Shown: positions 1 through 5,811 of the stretch, piece after piece
How the letters are laid out: every line of letters starts with the position of its first letter
Position numbering within the stretch: the stretch's first letter is position 1
NCBI GenBank assembly: GCA_014380545.1
Contig: JACMJP010000482.1
Span: 1 to 5,811 of the forward strand
Source of the DNA: Chitinophagales bacterium
GTDB lineage: Bacteria; Bacteroidota; Bacteroidia; Chitinophagales; BACL12
DNA length: 5,811 nt
Direction: 5' to 3'
Notes under the pieces: model-generated
The model's database searches: none
What the model was told of the DNA's origin: nothing
What the model saw: the letters and a program-made list of their open reading frames with translations, nothing else
Program-made: the position numbers and the translations under genes

Positions 1-844
1 CAACATAAAATTCTATTTGCGTAAATTCAGGATTATGCGTTCTGTCCATTCCCTCATTGCGGAAATCTTTGCTGAATTCAAATACCCCATCATATCCTCC
101 AACAATTAATCTTTTTAGATATAATTCATTTGCAATACGCAAATACAAGGTCATATCGAGTGTATTGTGATGTGTTTTAAAAGGTCTTGCAGCAGCGCCT
201 CCATACAATGGTTGAAGAATAGGTGTTTCTACCTCAAGATATCCTTTCCCCGTTAAATAATTCCGCATGGTACTTACAATAATTGCCCGCTTTAAAAATG
301 TTTCTTTCACCTGCGGATTTACTATAAGATCAACATAACGCATCCTATAGCGCTGTTCCGGATCAGTAAATGCATCAAACACATTTCCTTCTGCATCTGT
401 TTTCACAATTGGCAAGGGGCGTAATGCTTTGCTCAGCAATTTAAATTCTTTTACATGAATAGTTGTCTCACCCATTTTTGTTGTGAATACGTATCCCTTC
501 ACACCAATGATGTCTCCTATATCCAGTAATTTTTTAAATACCTCATCGTATAATGTTTTATCCTCACCCGGACATATTTCATCACTTTTCAAATATATCT
601 GAATTTTTCCTGCACTATCCTGCAATACTGCAAATGCAGCCTTGCCCATTAAGCGCACAGCCATTAATCTTCCTGCAAAACTTATGTCTTTAAATTTATC
701 CGGATTAGCTGAAAATTCGTCCAGAATTTCCTTGCTGCTATAATGTATTTCAAATGCTTCTGCCGGATATGGTTCTACACCCAATTGTATTAATTTCTCT
801 AAACTTTCCCTGCGTAAGATTTCCTGTTCACTTAATTGTTGCAT
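1..844 (-). CDS. lysS: Lysyl-tRNA synthetase, class II (N-terminal part, gene continues past left edge)
   Basis: Charges tRNA-Lys with lysine in the cytoplasm. Reading the minus strand from the ATG at 844-842 gives 281 residues with no stop before the edge, so roughly half of the usual ~500-575-residue enzyme is present. Residues ~55-140 form the OB-fold anticodon-binding domain, including MGKAAFAVLQDSAGKIQIY. Class II motif 1 lies around GYLEVETPIL (201-210), followed by GGAAARPFKTHHNTLDM (215-231) and LYLRIANELYLKRLIVGG (233-250). Motif 2 begins at FEFSKDFRNEGMDRTHNPEFT (about 255-275). Motif 3 and the rest of the catalytic core lie outside the window. The start at 844 fits the family's MxxLSEQEIxRR beginning. 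An in-frame ATG at 886-884 would add 14 residues (MRIFQLVFLRKIFY), but a promoter-like TATTTTTG lies between the two ATGs, so the downstream one is preferred. The gene is divergent from everything else in the window. The identification is near certain; the exact start is less so. Confidence 0.97.
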   Translation of the reverse strand, partial: MQQLSEQEILRRESLEKLIQLGVEPYPAEAFEIHYSSKEILDEFSANPDKFKDISFAGRLMAVRLMGKAAFAVLQDSAGKIQIYLKSDEICPGEDKTLYDEVFKKLLDIGDIIGVKGYVFTTKMGETTIHVKEFKLLSKALRPLPIVKTDAEGNVFDAFTDPEQRYRMRYVDLIVNPQVKETFLKRAIIVSTMRNYLTGKGYLEVETPILQPLYGGAAARPFKTHHNTLDMTLYLRIANELYLKRLIVGGYDGVFEFSKDFRNEGMDRTHNPEFTQIEFYV

Positions 845-859
845 GTAAAAAATTTTGCG

Positions 860-891
860 CAAAAATACCAATTGAAAAATCCGCATACAGA
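860..891 (-). promoter_or_regulatory. Putative Bacteroidota-type promoter for lysS
   Basis: On the minus strand the octamer TATTTTTG (867 to 860) fully matches the phylum's -7 consensus TAnnTTTG. A TCTG (891 to 888), one mismatch from the -33 element TTTG, lies 20 nt upstream, within the usual spacing. Transcription would start around 850-855, only about 6-11 nt before the ATG at 844, giving a very short or nearly absent leader. The match is by eye in an AT-rich stretch, so chance occurrence is possible. Confidence 0.4.
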
Positions 892-897
892 ATTATA

Positions 898-927
898 TTT
901 CAATAAGCGCCAAAACATCTAAATTTG
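898..927 (+). promoter_or_regulatory. Putative Bacteroidota-type promoter for the 86-residue gene and perhaps downstream genes
   Basis: TAAATTTG at 920-927 fully matches the TAnnTTTG -7 consensus. TTTC at 898-901, one mismatch from the -33 TTTG, precedes it by 18 nt. The expected transcription start near 934 would leave a leader of about 48 nt before the ATG at 982. It sits back to back with the lysS promoter candidate without overlapping it. No comparable site is obvious between 1243 and 1336, so it may also drive the large gene at 1337. Confidence 0.45.
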
Positions 928-981
928 CAATCCATTATTTTTAAAATTAAAGAAACATCTCCCTTAAAAAACAAAAATTAA

Positions 982-1242
982 ATGGAACTGGAAAAACAAA
1001 AAATAACTATCAGCACCCGGGATGGAAAAGCTATTAAAGTACCCCCGGAAGGAGCCCTCGGATTATTGGCAATCGGCTACAAAGGGCTTATTGCATGGCG
1101 GCAGGCACGAAGGGAATATGTGCAGCAAATGAAAAAAGAAAACAAGGAAGTTACGGAACAGGCAAACACTGAATTGCCCGAAATAAAAACAGACATTGAC
1201 GAAAACGACAAACCGCTCCGGGAACCCGATAATAAGAGTTGA
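982..1242 (+). CDS. Small protein of unknown function (86 residues)
   Basis: I do not recognise a family. The N-terminal part reads like a short folded segment: KITISTRDGKAIKVPPEG (7-24), probably beta strands with a turn. Next comes a moderately hydrophobic stretch, ALGLLAIGYKGLIAW (25-39), too short and interrupted by lysine to be a convincing membrane helix. A very basic run, RQARREY, follows. The last 35 or so residues are highly charged (Lys/Glu/Asp) and probably disordered. There is no signal peptide and no cysteine, so it is likely cytoplasmic or peripherally membrane-associated. A TAA codon directly upstream (979-981) fixes 982 as the first possible ATG, and the start region is A-rich as is usual in this phylum. 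It has a promoter-like site upstream and lies 94 bp before the large phosphodiesterase fusion on the same strand, so a partner role is possible but only inferred. Evidence that it is a real gene: position, start context and non-random protein composition. Confidence 0.7.
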   Translation: MELEKQKITISTRDGKAIKVPPEGALGLLAIGYKGLIAWRQARREYVQQMKKENKEVTEQANTELPEIKTDIDENDKPLREPDNKS

Positions 1243-1285
1243 AATATATTGCGTTTGAGTTCCCGGTTAATCAAACTTACAATCA

Positions 1286-1332
1286 TTAAACCTTTTAACT
1301 TTTAAACCTTGAAAACTATTATAACCTTTTAA
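1286..1332 (+). repeat. Short direct repeats in the leader of the large fusion gene
   Basis: Three AACCTT copies occur at 1289, 1305 and 1323, spaced 16 and 18 bp. They are part of longer exact repeats: TTAAACCTT at 1286-1294 and 1302-1310, and AACCTTTTAA at 1289-1298 and 1323-1332. The last copy ends 4 bp before the ATG at 1337. They could be binding sites for a regulator or RNA-level elements, or simply low-complexity A/T sequence. I see no hairpin and no clear promoter in this 94-bp gap. Confidence 0.4.
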
Positions 1333-1336
1333 TAAT

Positions 1337-3895
1337 ATGGGTAAACGATTAGCAAAAAAAGTACTCCTTATAGGCTGGGATGCTGCAGACTGGAAAGTAA
1401 TAACTCCTTTAATGGATGCAGGGCATATGCCTACCTTAGAAAAACTTATAAACGGGGGCGTAATGGGAAACTTTGCAACCCTCGATCCTCCCCTTTCACC
1501 CATGTTATGGACCTCTATTTCAACAGGTAAAAGGCCATATAAACATGGCATTCACGGCTTCACCGAGCCTGATGCTTCTGGGAAAGGTGTACGCCCATGC
1601 TACATCACCTCAAGAAAAGTAAAGGCACTCTGGAGCATTCTCAATCAGCATGGAATGAAAAGCCATGTTATAGGCTGGTGGCCTTCTCATCCGGCAGAGC
1701 CAATTAACGGAACGATGATCTCCAATCTTTATCAAAGGGCAACAAAACCTATTAATGAACCCTGGCCCATGGCAACCGGAACTGTGCATCCCGCAGAAAA
1801 ACAGGACTTTTATGCAAAGCTTCGCATCCACCCTGCAGAACTTACAGCAGCACACATTCTCCCGTTTGTTCCCGATGCCGGAAAAGTTGACCAGGAAAAA
1901 GATAAACGTTTAAATGCCCTTGCAAAAATTCTTGCAGATTGTTCAAGTATTCATGCAGCAGCAACCTATATTCTTGAAAACGAAGAGTGGGATTTTGTTG
2001 GAGTGTATTTCGATGCAATAGATCACTTCTGCCATGGCTTTATGAAGTTCCATCCTCCGCAATTACCTCCGGTGCCTGATGATCTGTATAATTTGTATAA
2101 AGATGTTGTGATAAGCGGTTACAGGTTTCATGATATGATGCTCGACCGTTTAATTGAACTTGCCGGACCGGATGTAACTGTTATGCTTATTTCCGATCAT
2201 GGTTTTCATCCTGATCACTTGCGTCCGCTTAAATTACCAAAAGAACCGGCGGCACCGGCATTGGAACACAGTCCTTATGGGATAGTTGTAATTAATGGAC
2301 CGAACATTAAAAAAGATGAACGCATTTACGGTGCAAGTATACTTGATGTTACACCAACCATTCTCACAATGTATGGTTTGCCGGTTGGTGCAGACATGGA
2401 TGGTAATGTGATGATCAACGCATTTGAAGGAGAAGTAAAACCTGAAAAAATTGCAAGCTGGGAAGATATACCCGGCGACAGCGGTCAGCATCCACCTGAT
2501 AAAATGGAAGACCCTTATGCCGCTCATGAGGCACTGGAGCAACTCATTGAATTAGGATATGTGGAGCGACCGGATGAAAACGCTGAAAAAGCAATGCAAA
2601 AAACTATTGCTGAAAATAATTATTATCTCGCCCGGTCGTATATGAACGGAAGAAAATATGATGAAGCCGTTGAGATATTAGTGAAATTGGTAGATGAAAA
2701 TGCGGATGCTACCCGCTATGCCATGCGCCTTGCACATTGTTATCAAACACAAAATAAAGTTGCCGAATGCCGTGAAGTATTAAATAAAATAAAACAGGCA
2801 AACGAAGGAAAAGATATGACGAATATTAAAGTGATGGAAGGCACTTTATTATTAATTGAGAATAAGCCTGAAGATGCAATGAAGTTGTTTGAAGACATAG
2901 AAAAAAACACAGCCGGTAGTGCAAGATTAAATATGCAGCTCGGTAAAGCCTATCTGCAAATGAAGAGGTGGAATAAGGCGGTAAAATCATTTACTAAAGA
3001 ATTAGAATATGATCCGGGAAGTGCACAGGCATATCATGGGTTAGCAGTTGCTCAATTAAGACTTGGGAAATTTGAAGCAGCCATTGATAATTTATTAAAT
3101 GCGGTTGGTCTTACTTATTTTTTCCCATTTGCACATTATCATCTTGGTGAAGCATTATATAAAATTGGCGAATACGCAAAAGCTGCAGAAGCATTTGAAG
3201 TATGTTTAAAAATGAGTCCTGGAATAAATAAAGCCCGTGTATGGCTAAATAAAATTTATACCGAGCATTTAAAAAACCCTGAAGCAGCACAGGAAGTAAA
3301 ACAATCAATGAAAGACCATTTAAAAGGATCAATAGTAGTTGTTTCGGGTTTGCCAAGATCAGGAACAAGTATGATGATGCAAATGCTTGATACAGCTGGA
3401 TTGGATATATTTTCTGATGGCGTTCGCAAATCAGATGATAATAATCCGAAAGGATACTATGAGCATGAACTTGTAAAAGCAATTACAAAAAATAAGAGCT
3501 GGTTAGATGATGCAGTAGGTAAGACGGTAAAGGTTATTTCACATCTTTTATTTGAGTTACCTGCCAAATATCAATATAAAATTATTTTCATGGAACGCAA
3601 TATTGATGAAGTATTAATGAGCCAACATAAAATGCTTGTGCGGGACGGGAAAGCAAAAGAAGGCGCAATTAATTTAAAACTTGTAAATAATTATATGCAG
3701 AACATTGAGCGGGTAAAAAAATGGGCTCCGCAACAGGAACATGTGAAAATACATTTTGTATCACATGCGAATATGATAAATAATCCGTTAGAAGAATTGC
3801 AAAAGGTAAATGATTTTCTGGGTGGCGGTCTAGATATTAAAGCTATGGCTGCAGTAATTGATAAAAGTTTACACAGAGAAAAAATAAATAAATGA
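1337..3895 (+). CDS. Alkaline-phosphatase-superfamily phosphodiesterase fused to TPR repeats and a sulfotransferase-type P-loop domain
   Basis: An 852-residue three-part protein. (1) Residues 1 to ~365 are a type I phosphodiesterase/nucleotide pyrophosphatase-like domain. The predicted two-metal site is complete: D15 (LLIGWDAADW), nucleophile S54 (PPLSPMLWTS), D229 and H233 (DAIDHFCH), D287-H288 (ISDHGF) and H311 (EHSPYG). A linker resembling SWEDIPGDSGQHPP follows. (2) Residues ~427-663 hold TPR units, clearest at 528-561, 562-595 and 596-629. (3) Residues 664-852 form a sulfotransferase-like domain with the 5'-phosphosulfate loop GLPRSGTS (671-678) and a 3'-phosphate-binding pair R754/S762 at the canonical 8-residue spacing. 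No signal peptide is present, since the first strand starts at residue 8, so the protein is probably cytoplasmic. An in-frame TAA at 1322-1324 makes 1337 the first usable ATG. Serine in place of the sulfatase C/S-x-P-x-R motif argues for phosphoester rather than sulfate-ester chemistry. The substrate is unknown. Hand counts on 60-base lines suggest GC falls from about 40-48% in the first domain to 27-33% in the last. Confidence 0.9.
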   Translation: MGKRLAKKVLLIGWDAADWKVITPLMDAGHMPTLEKLINGGVMGNFATLDPPLSPMLWTSISTGKRPYKHGIHGFTEPDASGKGVRPCYITSRKVKALWSILNQHGMKSHVIGWWPSHPAEPINGTMISNLYQRATKPINEPWPMATGTVHPAEKQDFYAKLRIHPAELTAAHILPFVPDAGKVDQEKDKRLNALAKILADCSSIHAAATYILENEEWDFVGVYFDAIDHFCHGFMKFHPPQLPPVPDDLYNLYKDVVISGYRFHDMMLDRLIELAGPDVTVMLISDHGFHPDHLRPLKLPKEPAAPALEHSPYGIVVINGPNIKKDERIYGASILDVTPTILTMYGLPVGADMDGNVMINAFEGEVKPEKIASWEDIPGDSGQHPPDKMEDPYAAHEALEQLIELGYVERPDENAEKAMQKTIAENNYYLARSYMNGRKYDEAVEILVKLVDENADATRYAMRLAHCYQTQNKVAECREVLNKIKQANEGKDMTNIKVMEGTLLLIENKPEDAMKLFEDIEKNTAGSARLNMQLGKAYLQMKRWNKAVKSFTKELEYDPGSAQAYHGLAVAQLRLGKFEAAIDNLLNAVGLTYFFPFAHYHLGEALYKIGEYAKAAEAFEVCLKMSPGINKARVWLNKIYTEHLKNPEAAQEVKQSMKDHLKGSIVVVSGLPRSGTSMMMQMLDTAGLDIFSDGVRKSDDNNPKGYYEHELVKAITKNKSWLDDAVGKTVKVISHLLFELPAKYQYKIIFMERNIDEVLMSQHKMLVRDGKAKEGAINLKLVNNYMQNIERVKKWAPQQEHVKIHFVSHANMINNPLEELQKVNDFLGGGLDIKAMAAVIDKSLHREKINK

Positions 3896-3899
3896 TTTC

Positions 3900-3919
3900 A
3901 TCAGATGCTTCCATCTGAT
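3900..3919 (+). other. Perfect 8-bp intercistronic hairpin
   Basis: ATCAGATG (3900-3907) and CATCTGAT (3912-3919) pair perfectly around a CTTC loop. The stem starts 5 nt after the stop codon of the large gene and ends 8 nt before the ATG at 3928. There is no following T-run, so it is not a typical intrinsic terminator. It could act as an mRNA stability or processing element, or influence initiation at the next gene. It could also be an operator palindrome at DNA level. Confidence 0.55.
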
Positions 3920-3927
3920 TCAACGAA

Positions 3928-4809
3928 ATGAAGATGAAAAATAAAAACAATCAACTAAAGAGATTAGCACAATATACTTCAGCATCTGCAGCATTTCTTG
4001 CAATGCATAATGAAGCAGGTGCTGTGGTAAGTTACCGGGATATTGATCCTGATTCAACAATTAATTCAAATGATACTATCCTACTGGATATTGATCTTAA
4101 TGGAACAAATGATATCATGTTTTGGATAGAAAGCTCTGCCGGTACAATTGAAACTCCTGGTGGAGAATTCGTTCCTTACACTTATCGTTTTGCAAGAGCT
4201 TCTGCTCTTGGCTATAATGTTTTAATTGGTGATAATGCATCAAATTCAGGATATGTATTTCAAAATGCATATCAGTTTTTATCAGGTGAATTAATCGGAG
4301 ATACATTACCACTCTATTTTGCTGATGATGCATTTTTAGCAGGTGCAATTATTTCCTCCGGTGTTCCTTACTATAGCGGAGGTCCATGGAGCGGTGCTGA
4401 TGGGAAATTTATAGGCATCCGTTTTAAAATAGATGGCTTTCATCATTGGGCATGGATACGGCTGAGTGTTGGCACAGGTGGAAGTTTTATTACCGTTGAA
4501 GAACTTGCATATGATATGAGTGCTGATATTTCAATTACTGCAGGTATTATGTCGGCTGTTGAAACTCCGATACAAAATGAAAAACCTGAAATATATGCTG
4601 AGGGTTCTAATATTCATATTCATGTAAAAAATAACGAGGCTTTTACTTATTCAATTTTTAATTTAAGCGGAAAAATAATGCAGGAGGGAAACAGCAATGT
4701 TGCCTCTGCACAGGTATCATGCTTTGCGATCCCCTCAGGAATATATATAGTGCAGGTTTTTGATGGTACACTTGCTTATAAGGAAAAACTATTTATTCTT
4801 TCAGAATAA
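3928..4809 (+). CDS. Predicted secreted protein with T9SS C-terminal sorting domain (first paralog)
   Basis: A 293-residue protein predicted to cross the inner membrane by Sec and the outer membrane by type IX secretion. A Lys-rich N-terminus leads into a short, rather polar hydrophobic segment (about 16-32), with likely cleavage near AGA at 30-32. The mature part opens with the conserved-looking VSYRDIDPD (34-42). DIDLNGTND (54-62) resembles a D-x-D-x-N-G calcium loop. A block GKFIGIRFKIDG, then HHWAWIRL (172-179), ends in an S-I-T-A-G turn (202-206). Residues ~221-293 match the plan of the T9SS type A sorting domain: strands with FNLSGKIMQEG (244-254), PSGIYIVQV (269-277) and a final KEKLFIL. 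The function of the central region is not recognisable. An in-frame TGA at 3916-3918 limits the start to ATG 3928 or ATG 3934, and the choice between them is open. The 32-bp gap upstream suggests possible read-through from the large gene, and a strong terminator follows. The downstream protein at 4906 is its paralog. Confidence 0.85.
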   Translation: MKMKNKNNQLKRLAQYTSASAAFLAMHNEAGAVVSYRDIDPDSTINSNDTILLDIDLNGTNDIMFWIESSAGTIETPGGEFVPYTYRFARASALGYNVLIGDNASNSGYVFQNAYQFLSGELIGDTLPLYFADDAFLAGAIISSGVPYYSGGPWSGADGKFIGIRFKIDGFHHWAWIRLSVGTGGSFITVEELAYDMSADISITAGIMSAVETPIQNEKPEIYAEGSNIHIHVKNNEAFTYSIFNLSGKIMQEGNSNVASAQVSCFAIPSGIYIVQVFDGTLAYKEKLFILSE

Positions 4810-4818
4810 GATAATCTG

Positions 4819-4848
4819 AAAATGCTCCCTCAAACGGGGCATTTTTTT
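4819..4848 (+). terminator. Rho-independent terminator after the first T9SS gene
   Basis: AAAATGCTCC (4819-4828) pairs with GGGGCATTTT (4836-4845) through 10 bp, with one T-G wobble, around a CTCAAAC loop, and a run of seven Ts covers 4842-4848. It begins 9 bp after the stop of the gene at 3928-4809. It should end that transcript and separate it from the gene at 4906. The A-run on the left arm gives only four Ts on the other strand, so minus-strand activity would be weaker. Confidence 0.88.
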
Positions 4849-4905
4849 ATTTACCTTTACAAACTAATTATTTATAGTTATCGTCTTAATGCTAATTCAT
4901 AATAC

Positions 4906-5808
4906 ATGGAGCTCCAAAAAAAGAAACTCACAGCCTACTCAACACTTGCAATAACTTTTATGGCAATAAGCAGTGATGCAGATGCGCAGGTTATTTACAC
5001 AGACATTGATCCTGATATAATACTAACAGAAAACGGCGACAGGACAGGAATTGATATTGATAATGATGGAACAAATAATCTATTGTTTAAAAAAAATAAT
5101 ATTGATGCTTCATTCACTTATCCTTATGGCGAATATACACTGAACATACAATACGGATTAAAATTTACAAGAGCAGAACCAGCTCCCGGAAATTCCCTTC
5201 TTGCAACTTATGGTTCGTATGGTTATGCTTATCCTTCAGTATTAAATGCCGGGGATTTAATAGATGGAAAACAGAACTGGCTTTCAGTTACTTCCCAAAT
5301 AATGGGGCGGAATATTATTATTGATTTTACTTCTGAATCAGGGTTCAGTTATCAGCTAAATTATCTTTACGGATATTGGGAAGCAGAAACAACAGATAAA
5401 TATTTGGGCGTAAAAATAAACATTAATGATAATACATTTTATGGTTGGGCCCGCTTAGATATAACAGAAGGCAGTGAGAGTTTAATTATAAAAGATTATG
5501 CAATTAATCTTGTGCCCGGTGCATCTATTGAGGCAGGGCAAATGGAAGGACCGGATGTAATTCAAAGTTTAAATGATAACACTGTTTCAGCTTACAGTTT
5601 TGAAAATACTATTTATGTAAATATTGCTAATCAAATTCAGAATATCATTCCTGTAAAAATATTTAACACTTCAGGTCAGGTTATTTTCTCAACTGAAATA
5701 AAAAATGGTAAAACAATTATTCCATTGGTTAATGTTGCAGCAGGAATTTACACTTTACAATTGCAGGGTGCTGATGGTGTTTATACAAAAAAAATAAATT
5801 TAAACTAA
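4906..5808 (+). CDS. Predicted secreted protein with T9SS C-terminal sorting domain (second paralog)
   Basis: A 300-residue protein with a signal peptide: MELQKKK, then a hydrophobic segment TLAITFMAIS, with likely cleavage after ADA at 25-27, before QVIYTDIDPD. GIDIDNDGTNN (48-58) is a D-x-D-x-D-G calcium-loop-like motif in the same place as in the upstream paralog. Then come TRAEPAPGNSLL (88-99), a LNAGDLIDG turn (113-121), DKYLGVKINI and YGWARLDI (179-186), and S-I-E-A-G (207-211). Residues ~229-300 resemble the T9SS type A sorting domain, with VKIFNTSGQVIFS (250-262), VAAGIYTLQL (277-286) and a terminal KKINLN. The order of motifs matches the protein at 3928-4809 throughout, so the two are paralogs. 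An in-frame TAA at 4900-4902 and no nearby alternative ATG fix the start. The terminator upstream implies its own promoter, but none with both elements is visible. The role of the central domain is unknown; surface exposure or release is expected from the sorting domain. Confidence 0.86.
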   Translation: MELQKKKLTAYSTLAITFMAISSDADAQVIYTDIDPDIILTENGDRTGIDIDNDGTNNLLFKKNNIDASFTYPYGEYTLNIQYGLKFTRAEPAPGNSLLATYGSYGYAYPSVLNAGDLIDGKQNWLSVTSQIMGRNIIIDFTSESGFSYQLNYLYGYWEAETTDKYLGVKININDNTFYGWARLDITEGSESLIIKDYAINLVPGASIEAGQMEGPDVIQSLNDNTVSAYSFENTIYVNIANQIQNIIPVKIFNTSGQVIFSTEIKNGKTIIPLVNVAAGIYTLQLQGADGVYTKKINLN

Positions 5809-5811
5809 AAA

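Noticed and set aside
1250..1257. TGCGTTTG as a -7 element for the large gene
   Set aside because: It misses the conserved A of TAnnTTTG and has no -33 partner at usual spacing.
1337..2431. First domain of the large protein as a sulfatase
   Set aside because: The nucleophile region is S-P-M-L-W and lacks the C/S-x-P-x-R formylglycine signature.
1077..3482. Several minus-strand open frames (for example 1267-1551, 2234-2542, 3111-3482)
   Set aside because: They lie opposite the well-supported plus-strand genes, have low-complexity Cys/His/Leu-rich translations, no recognisable motifs and no plausible start signals.
3900..3919. Hairpin as an intrinsic terminator for the large gene
   Set aside because: The stem is followed by TCAACGAA, not a T-run, so it is listed only as a hairpin of unknown role.
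4087..4116. D-x-D-x-N-G loop as evidence of a dockerin or cellulosome component
   Set aside because: Only a single loop is present, without the duplicated dockerin helix-loop pattern, and the protein ends in a T9SS sorting domain instead.
4852..4859. TACCTTTA as the -7 element for the gene at 4906
   Set aside because: One mismatch to TAnnTTTG and no TTTG-like -33 element at the right distance; the required region overlaps the terminator.
1..5811. CRISPR arrays, tRNA/rRNA genes, insertion sequences or defence systems
   Set aside because: No regularly spaced repeats, cloverleaf-like sequences, transposase genes or inverted terminal repeats were seen on either strand.

Overview
The window looks like chromosomal DNA from a member of the Bacteroidota. 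Three things support this. Two predicted secreted proteins end in a C-terminal domain of the type IX secretion (T9SS) sorting type, a system essentially confined to that phylum. Promoter-like sites match the phylum's TAnnTTTG -7 element. The DNA is AT-rich, with A-rich start regions and no clear Shine-Dalgarno sequences. I cannot place it more precisely than phylum.

Layout. Positions 1-844 (minus strand) hold the N-terminal 281 residues of a class II lysyl-tRNA synthetase (lysS), which runs off the left edge. A 137-bp divergent intergenic region follows, with one promoter-like site per direction. On the plus strand come an 86-residue protein of unknown function (982-1242), a 94-bp leader with short direct repeats, and an 852-residue protein (1337-3895). 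That large protein joins an alkaline-phosphatase-superfamily phosphodiesterase domain, a TPR region and a C-terminal sulfotransferase-type P-loop domain. A 32-bp gap containing a perfect 8-bp hairpin separates it from the first of two related T9SS cargo proteins (3928-4809). A strong intrinsic terminator (4819-4848) follows, then the second T9SS protein (4906-5808), which ends at the right edge.

How the genes may work together. lysS is housekeeping and unrelated to the rest. The 86-residue gene and the large fusion gene point the same way with no obvious promoter between them, so they may be co-transcribed. The first T9SS gene lies only 32 bp downstream and may be read through; the terminator closes that unit. 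The second T9SS gene must have its own promoter, which I could not identify convincingly. The two T9SS proteins share a domain plan along their whole length and look like an old tandem duplication.

The most notable item is the large protein. It appears cytoplasmic (no signal peptide), keeps every metal ligand of a phosphodiesterase/phosphomutase-like active site, and carries what look like both nucleotide-binding motifs of a PAPS-dependent sulfotransferase. Its substrate cannot be told from sequence.
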